DNA from: Flavobacterium aquatile LMG 4008 = ATCC 11947
Lineage (GTDB): Bacteria; Bacteroidota; Bacteroidia; Flavobacteriales; Flavobacteriaceae
Length of the DNA: 64,000 bases
NCBI RefSeq assembly: GCF_000757385.1
Contig: NZ_JRHH01000001.1
Span: 496,001-560,000, forward strand
Reading direction: 5' to 3'
Numbering within the stretch: the first letter of the stretch is position 1; each line of letters starts with the position of its first letter. Of this stretch, positions 35,416 to 43,885 are shown one piece after another. Under the pieces are notes generated by a model, which was given only the letters and a program-made list of their open reading frames with translations, did not search any database and had not been told where the DNA came from. The position numbers and the translations under genes are program-made.

Positions 35416-36117
35416 CTATATCAAAATATCACTTTCTAAATCAGATTTTTCTATTTCAAAATCAAATCCGAGTTTGTCTACCAATTCAATTACCAATTTT
35501 TTATACCAGTTTTCTGATTTTGGATGGATGTAAATTTTTTCTATTAATTGACAAATATCAACTTCAATTTTCAATCCGTCGTTTATTTTAATATCTTGTT
35601 CAGATAAATCAGCGATGATTCGAACCTCACGTTCATATTGAAAACTTTTTCGTTTAAATAAGAAAGGGAAGAACATATCGTCAAACGGAATGTACTCTTT
35701 TTTGTAATCGATATAATTTACTTCACCAATGTATTGATTAAAATCTTTCTCAACTTCCATAGCTTTTTGCAATCGCCCAATGGTAGATTGAATCGCCAAA
35801 CCTTCACTATTTTGTGTAAAAATTTGCCACATTGCAAATGATTCATATTCGTTAATGTGCCAACTGCTTATCACAACTTTTTCACGATGCGATTTATAAT
35901 AATTTAAAAATTCGGGATTGTTTACAGACAGTTTTTTGATTTCCTCAAAGGTTGGTTCGCTAAATGTTCCTTCGTATTGATCTTCAAATTTATCCGATCG
36001 TGACATGAATAATTTTCTAGAAAGAAGTAAATCCAAAAATTTAGATAAATCCAAGTACTTCCAAACAATTGTATCTGGATTTTCTGGAAGTGTAATATTT
36101 GGATTGTTTTTGTACAT
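35416..36117 (-). CDS. DUF2971 family protein
   Basis: A 233-aa cytosolic protein of the DUF2971 family: WKYLDLSKFLDLLLSRKLFM at the N-terminus, SRSDKFEDQYEGTF, then HINEYESFAMWQIFTQNSEG and the FKRKSFQYEREVRII block. Members are scattered and often horizontally transferred, sometimes near conflict genes, with no known activity. Here the start codon overlaps the ABC exporter stop (TAATG), so it is translationally coupled to the exporter and mutase genes. It may therefore be a fixed part of that operon and not a mobile gene. Confidence 0.85.
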   Translation of the reverse strand: MYKNNPNITLPENPDTIVWKYLDLSKFLDLLLSRKLFMSRSDKFEDQYEGTFSEPTFEEIKKLSVNNPEFLNYYKSHREKVVISSWHINEYESFAMWQIFTQNSEGLAIQSTIGRLQKAMEVEKDFNQYIGEVNYIDYKKEYIPFDDMFFPFLFKRKSFQYEREVRIIADLSEQDIKINDGLKIEVDICQLIEKIYIHPKSENWYKKLVIELVDKLGFDFEIEKSDLESDILI

Positions 36118-37946
36118 TACTCAAAACTTTGCATCATCACCAATTTAGAATAATTTCCGTTTAAAGCAAGAAGTTCATCATGTGTTCCTTGTTCTACAAT
36201 TTTTCCTTTATTCATTACCACAATTTTATCTGCCTTTTGAATGGTAGAAAGTCGGTGCGCAATAACAATTGATGTTCTATTTTGCATCATATTTTCTAAA
36301 GCAACTTGAACAAATTTTTCACTTTCAGTATCTAATGCAGAAGTAGCTTCGTCCAAAATCATGATTGGTGGATTTTTTAGAACTGCTCTAGCGATAGAAA
36401 GACGTTGTTTTTGTCCGCCCGAAAGTTTGTTTCCGCTATCGCCAATGTTGGTTTCGATACCGTTTGGTAAATCTTTTACAAACTCATAGGCATTTGCAAT
36501 TTTTAACGCTTCAATTATTTCATCATCGGTTGCATCTTGTTTGCCAATTTTTATATTATCTTTTATTGTTCCGTTAAACATGATACTGTCTTGAGTAACC
36601 AAGCCAGTTAATCCGCGCAACGATTGCATTGTTATATCTTTTATATTATGATTATCAATAAGAATTTCACCTTCATTTACATCATAGAAACGAGTTAATA
36701 AATTGGCAATCGTACTTTTTCCGGAACCTGATTGTCCAACAAGTGCAACTGTTTTTCCTTTTGGAATAGTAAGTGAAAAATTCTTTAAAACTGGTTCATC
36801 ATTGTAGGCAAACGTAATGTTTTTTAAATTTATGTTTTCACTAAAGTGTTTTAATTCTGTAGCATTAACTTTGTCAGTTATTGTATTTTCAACTTCTAAA
36901 ACTTCAAAGACACGTTCGGCTGCTGCCAACCCATTTTTAACTTGATACGATGCTTTTGAAATGGCTTTTGCGGGTGTTAAAATGTTGTAAGCTAAAGCGA
37001 TGTAGGAAATAAACAAAGAGCCATCTAAAGATTTTTCGACTAAAACTAAATTTCCTCCGTAAAAAAGTAATACAGCAATAACAATGATACCTAGAAATTC
37101 TGACATTGGTGAAGCCAAATTATTCTTTTTTCCAATACTATTGGTTAATTTGTATAGTCGGTTTACAGAATTATTAAATGTTTGCGAAAAAAAGCTTTCA
37201 GCATTGTAGCTTTTTACTACTTTTAATCCTGATAAAGTTTCCTCTACAACAGAAATTAATTGTCCATTCTCTTGTTGTGCTCTAGCTGATTTACCTTTAA
37301 GGGATTTACCTATTTTAGAAATAATAAATCCAGAAATAGGTATAAATATAAATACAAATAAAGTTAGCTTCCAGCTTATATTAATCATCGCGATTAAAGA
37401 GAAAATAATTGTAAGCGGTTCTTTAACAATGAGTTCTAAAACCATGAAAAATGAATTTTGAACTTCATTAATATCACCCAACATTCGCGACATTATATCT
37501 CCTTTTCTTTTTTCAGAATAATAAGGAATAGGAAGTTCAATTATTTTTTTAAACATTTTCTCGCGTAAATCTCTAAGAACACCAGTTTTTAACTTTGTGA
37601 GATGTTGTAACCCTAAATATCCAAATAAATTTTTAAATAAAAAAGTTATTACAACTAGAGAAACTGTCAATAACAACGCATAATTATCACCGTAGGTTTC
37701 TGAATAATAATTTACATAGTAAAAAAGAGTATCGTTTAGGTAAGAATCAATTGTTGTAATTCCACCATAAACAGGTAATTCAGTGATTTTTTCCTCATTT
37801 CCGAAAAGCACTTTCAAAACTGGAAAAATCATCACCATTCCAATTGTTCCAAAAAGAGCATATAAAATATTATGAATAACGTTCCATACTACGTTATGCT
37901 TATATTTTTTTGCAAAAGGAATAATTTTTTTTAAATTTTCGTCCAT
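36117..37946 (-). CDS. ABC exporter, fused permease-ATPase (MsbA-like)
   Basis: A 609-aa half-transporter: six transmembrane helices (about residues 20-320) and a nucleotide-binding domain with Walker A GQSGSGKST, signature LSGGQKQRLS and Walker B MILDEATSALD, followed by the H-loop in VIAHRLST. It resembles lipid A/lipid flippases (MsbA) and multidrug exporters. The context with a phosphohexomutase upstream (TAATG overlap) fits lipid or glycan envelope export, but the substrate is not proven. A second exporter of similar design lies at 61532. Confidence 0.9.
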   Translation of the reverse strand: MDENLKKIIPFAKKYKHNVVWNVIHNILYALFGTIGMVMIFPVLKVLFGNEEKITELPVYGGITTIDSYLNDTLFYYVNYYSETYGDNYALLLTVSLVVITFLFKNLFGYLGLQHLTKLKTGVLRDLREKMFKKIIELPIPYYSEKRKGDIMSRMLGDINEVQNSFFMVLELIVKEPLTIIFSLIAMINISWKLTLFVFIFIPISGFIISKIGKSLKGKSARAQQENGQLISVVEETLSGLKVVKSYNAESFFSQTFNNSVNRLYKLTNSIGKKNNLASPMSEFLGIIVIAVLLFYGGNLVLVEKSLDGSLFISYIALAYNILTPAKAISKASYQVKNGLAAAERVFEVLEVENTITDKVNATELKHFSENINLKNITFAYNDEPVLKNFSLTIPKGKTVALVGQSGSGKSTIANLLTRFYDVNEGEILIDNHNIKDITMQSLRGLTGLVTQDSIMFNGTIKDNIKIGKQDATDDEIIEALKIANAYEFVKDLPNGIETNIGDSGNKLSGGQKQRLSIARAVLKNPPIMILDEATSALDTESEKFVQVALENMMQNRTSIVIAHRLSTIQKADKIVVMNKGKIVEQGTHDELLALNGNYSKLVMMQSFE

Positions 37947-39673
37947 TAGATCAAATTCATTCCAGCGATTATATTTTTAATTTTTTCGTCCAATTCTACT
38001 TCTACAGATTTAGCATCTTCAACCGAATCTAAAGTGGTATTTACACTAAAATAGAATTTAATTTTTGGTTCAGTTCCGCTTGGACGAGCGCAAATTTTAG
38101 AACCATCTTCAAGGTAATAAATTAAAACATTCGATTTTGGAATATTCAAAGATTCAATTTCGCCAGAAAACATATTTCTTGAAGTTGAATTATCGTAATC
38201 TTCAATACAAACCACTCGTTGTCCATCAATTTCAGAAACAGGATTTTCGCGTAAATCAATCATCATCTGATTAATTTCTTTCAATCCGTCAATACCTTTC
38301 TTGGTTAATGAAATTAGGTGTTCTTTATAAAATCCGTGGTCTACATATAAATTTAAAAGCTCATGGTATAATGTACTTCCAGCGGCTTTTGCTTGAGCAG
38401 CAATCTCGCAAACTAATAAAGTAGCGCCAACTGCATCTTTATCACGGACAGCAGCACCAACCATAAATCCGAAACTTTCTTCACCACCACCAATAAATTT
38501 CTGATTAGGAAAATCTTTAATCATTTTGGCAATCCATTTGAAACCTGTCAATCCAACTTTGCATTCAATTCCGTAAGCCGATGCTAATTCTTGCATCATC
38601 GGCGTTGAAACAATTGTTGAACCAATAAATTCGGTTCCAGTGATTTTTTCAGCACGTTTCCATTGTTCTAATAGAAATGCTGTCATGATAACCATGGTTT
38701 GGTTTCCGTTAAGTAAAACCATTTTACCTTCGGTATTTCTCACGGCAACACCAAGTCTGTCTGAATCTGGATCGGTTCCAATAACAATATCAGCATTTGT
38801 TTTCTCGGCTAATGCTAATGCCATTGTCAATGCTTCGGGCTCTTCGGGATTTGGAGATTTTACTGTTGGGAAATTTCCGTTTGGTTCAGCTTGTTCAGCA
38901 ACAATATTTATATCGGTATAACCTGCTTTTGTCAAAACACTAGGAATCGATTTAATCGAAGTTCCATGTAACGAAGTGTAAACTATTTTTAAATTTTCTT
39001 TAGCCGATGTTGGCGTATTGAAACTACAATTTTCAACTGTAGATTTTTCAAAAGCGGCATCAACTTCAGTGTCAATATATTCTATTAAATTTTCGTTGGC
39101 TTCAAACTTAATTTCGTCATAATTCAATGCTTCAATTAGCTGAATAATTTCGCCATCTTGCGGTGGAACTAATTGTCCGCCATCTTGCCAATATACTTTG
39201 TAACCATTATATTCTGGCGGATTGTGAGATGCTGTCAACACAATTCCTGCATGACAATTTAAATGTCGCACAGCAAACGATAATTCTGGAGTAGTTCGCA
39301 TATCACTAAATAAATACACATGAACTCCATTTGCAGAAAAAACATCAGCAACTACTTTCGCCAACGTGTTACTGTTATGACGACAATCATAAGCAATTGC
39401 CACTTTCAATTGTTCGCCAGGAAACGATTTTGTCATGTAATCAGACAAACCTTGCGTGTTCTTTCCTAACGTATATTTGTTAATTCGGTTGGTTCCAACG
39501 CCCATAATTCCGCGCATTCCACCAGTTCCAAACTCCAAATTTTTATAGAAACTTTCTTCCAATTCTTTCGGAGAAGAAGTCATCATTTCCTTAATTGCGT
39601 CTTGTGTAGATTCGTCAAATGTTGGTGTCAACCACTCATTAACTTTGTCTAATATATTTTGTTCAATGTGCAT
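37946..39673 (-). CDS. Phospho-sugar mutase (phosphoglucomutase/phosphomannomutase family)
   Basis: A 575-aa alpha-D-phosphohexomutase. The phospho-serine loop LTASHNPPEYNGYKVYW lies near residue 145, the metal loop GTDPDSDRLGVAV near residue 300, the sugar-binding GGGEESFGFMVG near residue 395 and the phosphate-binding RPSGTEPKIKFY near the C-terminus. It interconverts hexose 1- and 6-phosphates for glycan precursors. It precedes the ABC exporter with a TAATG overlap, so it is the promoter-proximal gene of the run mutase, exporter, DUF2971. Confidence 0.92.
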   Translation of the reverse strand: MHIEQNILDKVNEWLTPTFDESTQDAIKEMMTSSPKELEESFYKNLEFGTGGMRGIMGVGTNRINKYTLGKNTQGLSDYMTKSFPGEQLKVAIAYDCRHNSNTLAKVVADVFSANGVHVYLFSDMRTTPELSFAVRHLNCHAGIVLTASHNPPEYNGYKVYWQDGGQLVPPQDGEIIQLIEALNYDEIKFEANENLIEYIDTEVDAAFEKSTVENCSFNTPTSAKENLKIVYTSLHGTSIKSIPSVLTKAGYTDINIVAEQAEPNGNFPTVKSPNPEEPEALTMALALAEKTNADIVIGTDPDSDRLGVAVRNTEGKMVLLNGNQTMVIMTAFLLEQWKRAEKITGTEFIGSTIVSTPMMQELASAYGIECKVGLTGFKWIAKMIKDFPNQKFIGGGEESFGFMVGAAVRDKDAVGATLLVCEIAAQAKAAGSTLYHELLNLYVDHGFYKEHLISLTKKGIDGLKEINQMMIDLRENPVSEIDGQRVVCIEDYDNSTSRNMFSGEIESLNIPKSNVLIYYLEDGSKICARPSGTEPKIKFYFSVNTTLDSVEDAKSVEVELDEKIKNIIAGMNLI

Positions 39674-39690
39674 ATACTTATTTTTTATTT

Positions 39691-39773
39691 GAAGCTATTC
39701 CTGCTTTCCATTTCAATCTTTTCCTTTTTAAAGAAAAAAGTAAAAGGATTTCCATTGCAATCAGGGCTAAGCC
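39691..39773 (-). repeat. Dispersed structured repeat, copy B
   Basis: Read on the minus strand it opens TTAGCCCTGAT, continues TGGAAATCCTTTT, has an A/T-rich stem-loop core with TTTTCTTTAAAAAG, then AAAAGATTGAAATGGA and ends AGCAGGAATAGCTTC. Same ends and stem flanks as the copies at 11562 and 48713. It fills most of the gap between the mutase gene and the glycosyltransferase gene. Confidence 0.85.
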
Positions 39774-39855
39774 AATTTGTTAACTTAATTTTTTAAAATC
39801 AAGGTAGTTTTAAATTTGTAATCTTACATTTTCAAAACTATATCAATTCTCAAGT

Positions 39856-40812
39856 TTATAAATTTACTTCGGTAGCCACTTTATAACGTTCTTCATTGTT
39901 TTTTGTTCTAAGAATAATCTCGCCCAAAAATCCTGCAAGAAACAATTGTGTACCAATAATCATCGCCGTTAAAGCAATATAAAACAACGGATTATTAGTT
40001 ACTAAAATTGTTTCGTAACCATTATACAATTTAAATAGTTTGAAAAATATTATAAAACCAGTTGAAACCAATCCAAGTAAAAACATCAACACTCCAAAAG
40101 CACCAAATAAATGCATCGGACGTTTTCCGTAACGTGATAAAAACCATATAGTTATCAAATCCAGAAATCCGTTTATAAAACGACTCATTCCAAATTTAGA
40201 TTCGCCATATTTTCGAGCTTGATGAATAACAACTTTCTCTCCAATTTTTCCGAAACCAGCATTTTTTGCCAAAACCGGAATATAACGGTGCATTTCTCCC
40301 GAAACTTCTATGTTTTTTATAACAATATTCTTGTAAGCTTTCAATCCGCAATTAAAGTCATTTAAGTGAACGCCAGAAGTTTTTCTCGCAGCCCAATTGA
40401 ATAATTTTGACGGTAAATTTTTAGAAACAACAGAGTCGTAACGTTTCTTTTTCCATCCAGAAACTAAGTCAAATTTTTGCTCAGTAATCATTTTAAAAAG
40501 TCCCGGAATTTCGTCTGGACTATCCTGCAAATCGGCATCCATTGTAATAATGACATCACCTTGAGCTTTTGCAAAACCAGCATGTAACGCTTGTGATTTC
40601 CCATAATTTCTTAAAAATTTGATACCTTTTACATTGGCATCTTTTTTAGAAAGTTCTTCTATGGTTTGCCACGAAGCATCGGTACTTCCATCATCAATAA
40701 AAATAACTTCATACGAATAATTGTGTTCTATCATGACTTTATAAATCCATGAATGCAACTCGGGTAACGATTCTTGTTCGTTTAATAATGGGATAACTAT
40801 AGATAGATTCAT
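39856..40812 (-). CDS. Family 2 glycosyltransferase (polyprenyl-phosphate type)
   Basis: A 318-aa membrane glycosyltransferase of the GtrB/DPM-like group. The GT-A domain shows LSIVIPLLNEQESLPEL at the start, the donor site FIDDGSTDASW and the catalytic TMDADLQDSPDEI. Two C-terminal transmembrane helices (about 230-260 and 270-295) anchor it. It probably loads a sugar onto undecaprenyl phosphate. It shares a TAATG overlap with the DUF4199 gene upstream. Confidence 0.9.
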   Translation of the reverse strand: MNLSIVIPLLNEQESLPELHSWIYKVMIEHNYSYEVIFIDDGSTDASWQTIEELSKKDANVKGIKFLRNYGKSQALHAGFAKAQGDVIITMDADLQDSPDEIPGLFKMITEQKFDLVSGWKKKRYDSVVSKNLPSKLFNWAARKTSGVHLNDFNCGLKAYKNIVIKNIEVSGEMHRYIPVLAKNAGFGKIGEKVVIHQARKYGESKFGMSRFINGFLDLITIWFLSRYGKRPMHLFGAFGVLMFLLGLVSTGFIIFFKLFKLYNGYETILVTNNPLFYIALTAMIIGTQLFLAGFLGEIILRTKNNEERYKVATEVNL

Positions 40813-41342
40813 TAAAATTCTTCTCTCCTTTTTGTTTTAAAAATTGCAGCTAATATTAAACCGAAGACACAACTTATTGCGATCGTAAAAAACATTCCTT
40901 TAAATTGTTCTAAAACTCCAAATTGATCTTGATTTTGTAATTTTTCAATTGTTTCATTGATTGCTTCTCTTGGAGTACCAAAACTTTCCATTAACTCTAC
41001 TGTAAATTTTAATGTTAGGTCTTTAATAGTTTCTTTGGCTGCAGGATCTATAAAATTAAATAAAAGGACATTAAAAAGTACAGAAATAAATATACCAATT
41101 AAAGTATAGATAAAGTAAGTTGTAAATGCATTTTTAAAAGTAAATTCATCTTTAACTTCTTTTTTTGTTTTTACCATCAATATTATTGACAAAGTTAAAC
41201 TTATAGCAATAGTTAATAATCCTAGCCACCATTTTGTAAAAAATTCTAGATTAATTACATAGATAAAAGTAGTTAATAATATTGATATCAACCCAGAAAT
41301 AATTCCGAAAGTAACTCCGTTTTTCTTTACAATTGCGTTCAT
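40812..41342 (-). CDS. DUF4199 family membrane protein
   Basis: A 176-aa protein with four transmembrane segments (near residues 12-30, 35-52, 70-93 and 145-167). It matches DUF4199 (FGIISGLISILLTTFIYVI, then FKNAFTTYFIYTLIGIFISV). Function unknown. In this family it is often next to a polyprenyl glycosyltransferase, as here, with start/stop overlap, suggesting joint action in lipid-linked glycan transfer. Confidence 0.85.
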   Translation of the reverse strand: MNAIVKKNGVTFGIISGLISILLTTFIYVINLEFFTKWWLGLLTIAISLTLSIILMVKTKKEVKDEFTFKNAFTTYFIYTLIGIFISVLFNVLLFNFIDPAAKETIKDLTLKFTVELMESFGTPREAINETIEKLQNQDQFGVLEQFKGMFFTIAISCVFGLILAAIFKTKRREEF

Positions 41343-41442
41343 GTTTTTTTTGTTTAGATTAATTTACAAATATAGTAATTATCGATAGATTGTGTTAAAA
41401 AATAATTTGCACATAAACACGAAAAAAAATGCAACTAATTAT

Positions 41443-41471
41443 TTGAATTATAAAAAATAGTTGTATTTTTG
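41443..41471 (+). promoter_or_regulatory. Promoter of rpmE2
   Basis: TTG (41443-41445), 18-nt spacer, TATTTTTG (41464-41471). Good match to the TTG/TAnnTTTG consensus. The box ends about 104 nt before the ATG at 41576, leaving an unusually long leader that could carry regulation. Confidence 0.65.
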
Positions 41472-41575
41472 CACACTCAAATAAAAATATTAATTAAAAG
41501 TCGTAGCCAGTTGATACCTTTTAGTGTAAAAGCTTCACAACAAACTACTTCATAAACAAATAAAAGATTTACAAG

Positions 41576-41827
41576 ATGAAACAAGGAATTCACCCAGAAA
41601 ATTACAGATTAGTTGCTTTTAAAGACATGTCAAACGAAGATGTTTTTATTACTAAATCTACAGTAGAAACTAAAGAAACTATCACTCACGAAGGAGTTGA
41701 ATATCCAGTTTACAAAATGGAGATTTCTAGAACGTCTCACCCATTTTACACAGGTAAATCTAAACTTATTGATACTGCAGGACGTATCGATAAATTCAAA
41801 ACTAAATACGCTAAACACGCTAAATAA
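41576..41827 (+). CDS. rpmE2: 50S ribosomal protein L31, type B
   Basis: An 83-aa ribosomal protein: [18 protein letters not shown] at the start and [20 protein letters not shown] in the middle. It lacks the CxxC zinc residues of type A L31, so it is the zinc-independent form. It has its own promoter and a strong terminator, forming a single-gene unit. The leader of about 100 nt is a candidate site for ribosomal-protein feedback control. Confidence 0.96.
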   Translation: MKQGIHPENYRLVAFKDMSNEDVFITKSTVETKETITHEGVEYPVYKMEISRTSHPFYTGKSKLIDTAGRIDKFKTKYAKHAK

Positions 41828-41852
41828 TTATTTAGGTGTTCAAATTTTATTA

Positions 41853-41880
41853 AAACCTCGAATTTATTCGAGGTTTTTTT
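41853..41880 (+). terminator. Terminator of rpmE2
   Basis: AAACCTCGAAT and ATTCGAGGTTT pair around a 2-nt loop, followed by T residues. Confidence 0.9.
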
Positions 41881-41947
41881 ATGTAGCAAACTTTTGTAAC
41901 TTTGACAAAACATTACTAATGATTTTAAATTTTGCTTTAAGCCATTA

Positions 41948-41979
41948 ATCTGAAATCTGAAATCTGAAATCTGAAATTA
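41948..41979 (+). repeat. Heptamer tandem repeat before the nucleotidyltransferase gene
   Basis: Four consecutive copies of CTGAAAT (AATCTGAAATCTGAAATC...), ending three bases before the ATG at 41982. A short slippage-prone repeat in the 5' leader. Confidence 0.8.
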
Positions 41980-41981
41980 AA

Positions 41982-43157
41982 ATGAATTATATCTTATTTG
42001 ACGGAACCGTTAGAAACGCACTTTTACCATTCACATTTACTCGACCTGTTGCCGAAATCCGCGTTGGAATTTTAACTATTCGTGAAAAGTGGGAGAAATA
42101 TTTAGGTTATACAACTACAACGTTAACCGAAGAATACCTTTCAGAAAAATACCCAATGGTAGAAATGGAAGATAATGTAATGATCAACGCTTCTTTTTTA
42201 CCCAACGATATTTTATCTGAAATGGTAAAAAATCTAGAGAAAAATCAAGCTATTTTTAAAGCAGATGAAGTAATTGCATTCTATACAAACGATACTCAAG
42301 AAGAAGTAGATTTTGATACTTATGAAATCATCGAATTCAATGAAGAATGCATCACGATCGAAAATACTTGGGATATTTTTGCCAAAAATGATATCGCACT
42401 AAGAGAAGATTTCGAATTAATTACAGACGATAGAACATCGCAACCCATTCCAAAATCGGTAAATGTAATTGCACCCGAAAATGTATTTATTGAAGAAGGA
42501 GCAAAGCTTGAATTTGTAACTTTAAACGCATCAACCGGACCAATTTACATCGGTAAGAATGCGGAAATTATGGAAGGTTCAGTAATTCGCGGACCATTTG
42601 CTTTATGCGAGTTTGGTAGAGTGAAATTAGCATCCAAAGTTTACGGCGCAACAACCGTTGGACCACATTCTGTTATTGGTGGCGAAGTCAGTAATTCGGT
42701 GCTTTTTGGTTATTCTAATAAAGGTCATGACGGATTTTTAGGAAATTCAGTTCTTGGAGAATGGTGTAATATTGGTGCCGATTCTAATAATTCGAACCTT
42801 AAAAATAATTACGAAGAAGTGCGTTTGTGGAGTTATGAAACAGAAGGTTTCGCCAAAACCGGACTACAATTCTGCGGATTAATGATGGGCGATCATAGTA
42901 AATGCGGAATCAACACAATGTTTAATACTGGAACTGTTGTTGGTGTTTCAACTAATATTTTTGGAAGCGGTTTTCCTAGAAATTTTATTCCGAGTTTCTC
43001 TTGGGGCGGCGCTTCTGGATTTACAACTTACTTAACCAACAAAGCTTTTCAAACTGCTAAAATTGTAATGGCAAGAAGAAATGTAGAATTTTCTGAAGAG
43101 GATGCTAAAATTTTAGAACACGTTTTTGAAGAAACTAAGAAATATAGAAAAGAGTAA
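41982..43157 (+). CDS. GlmU-like sugar nucleotidyltransferase with left-handed beta-helix
   Basis: A 391-aa protein. The N-terminal half is a nucleotidyltransferase-like domain with an unusual start (YILFDGTVRNALLPFTFTRP) and no classic GxGTRM loop; the C-terminal half is a left-handed beta-helix of hexapeptide repeats (IGKNAEIMEGSVIRGPFALC, then NSVLGEWCNIGADSNNSNLK). Bacteroidota carry this in addition to classical GlmU. It is probably involved in sugar-1-phosphate activation or acetylation. Function not proven. The gene sits between rpmE2 and a DUF4082 lipoprotein gene. Confidence 0.82.
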   Translation: MNYILFDGTVRNALLPFTFTRPVAEIRVGILTIREKWEKYLGYTTTTLTEEYLSEKYPMVEMEDNVMINASFLPNDILSEMVKNLEKNQAIFKADEVIAFYTNDTQEEVDFDTYEIIEFNEECITIENTWDIFAKNDIALREDFELITDDRTSQPIPKSVNVIAPENVFIEEGAKLEFVTLNASTGPIYIGKNAEIMEGSVIRGPFALCEFGRVKLASKVYGATTVGPHSVIGGEVSNSVLFGYSNKGHDGFLGNSVLGEWCNIGADSNNSNLKNNYEEVRLWSYETEGFAKTGLQFCGLMMGDHSKCGINTMFNTGTVVGVSTNIFGSGFPRNFIPSFSWGGASGFTTYLTNKAFQTAKIVMARRNVEFSEEDAKILEHVFEETKKYRKE

Positions 43158-43167
43158 AACTGTCATT

Positions 43168-43740
43168 CTAATTTGGCTGAAAACCAAAACTAATATCTCC
43201 TGCATATCCAACTTCTGTAGTATCCCATGGATAAAGTTGGGTTTGAGGTTGTACATTCAGAAAATTATATCCAGTTATTGAAATGTTTCCAACAATTACA
43301 GGATAAGTAACACTAGAATCATCACTTTTCTTATAATAATACCAATCATTAGCGCAACAAGTAATCATGTATTCTTTGTCCTTTGTCAACGATAGTGGAG
43401 TTATGTTTTTTGAAGTTTCTTTGTCCGCTTTTACATAGGTGATAATTTCTGTCTTGTAAACTGCCTGAGTGGCAACATCCCAAATCGTTACACGCAAATT
43501 GGTTTGATTATCGGGCAATTTTACCGTTATTTTTTTGATAACTCCATTGGTATTTGGAATGAACCTTAAACCAAATTCAAAATAGTTTGAATTAATATGA
43601 GGAGGTTCTTGTTGATCAAAACCTGCATTTTTTATGTAATCTTTCAATGGATTTTCTGTAGCATCGGAATTATCAGTACTGCACGATAGTGCGGCGATTA
43701 TAACAAATAGCATTACTAGTATTCTAAAATAATTTCTCAT
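43168..43740 (-). CDS. DUF4082-containing lipoprotein
   Basis: A 190-aa exported lipoprotein (lipobox LSC at residues 19-21 of the start MRNYFRILVMLFVIIAALSC). The mature part is a beta-sandwich with the DUF4082 features FEFGLRFIPNTNGVIKKITV, LRVTIWDVATQAV and a final AGDISFGFQPN. DUF4082 is a carbohydrate-binding-like module seen in surface proteins. Convergent with the nucleotidyltransferase gene 10 nt away. Confidence 0.82.
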   Translation of the reverse strand: MRNYFRILVMLFVIIAALSCSTDNSDATENPLKDYIKNAGFDQQEPPHINSNYFEFGLRFIPNTNGVIKKITVKLPDNQTNLRVTIWDVATQAVYKTEIITYVKADKETSKNITPLSLTKDKEYMITCCANDWYYYKKSDDSSVTYPVIVGNISITGYNFLNVQPQTQLYPWDTTEVGYAGDISFGFQPN

Positions 43741-43833
43741 AATGATTTATAATAAATGCAAATATATAATCAACTATCGGAAATTTTTCAATTAATTTTT
43801 TTATTTACTATAAACAGCGTTAAAATTTATATG

Positions 43834-43841
43834 TAAATTTG
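43834..43841 (+). promoter_or_regulatory. TAnnTTTG -7 box before mtaB
   Basis: TAAATTTG 44 nt before the ATG at 43886. A -33 TTG is not clear. Confidence 0.45.
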
Positions 43842-43885
43842 CACTCTCAATTTTTTGACAACGATTTCATTAATTGAGGTTACTT

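Noticed and set aside
35416..36117. DUF2971 gene as mobile defence cargo
   Set aside because: It is translationally coupled (TAATG) to the ABC exporter and phosphohexomutase genes, which argues for a settled operon rather than an island.
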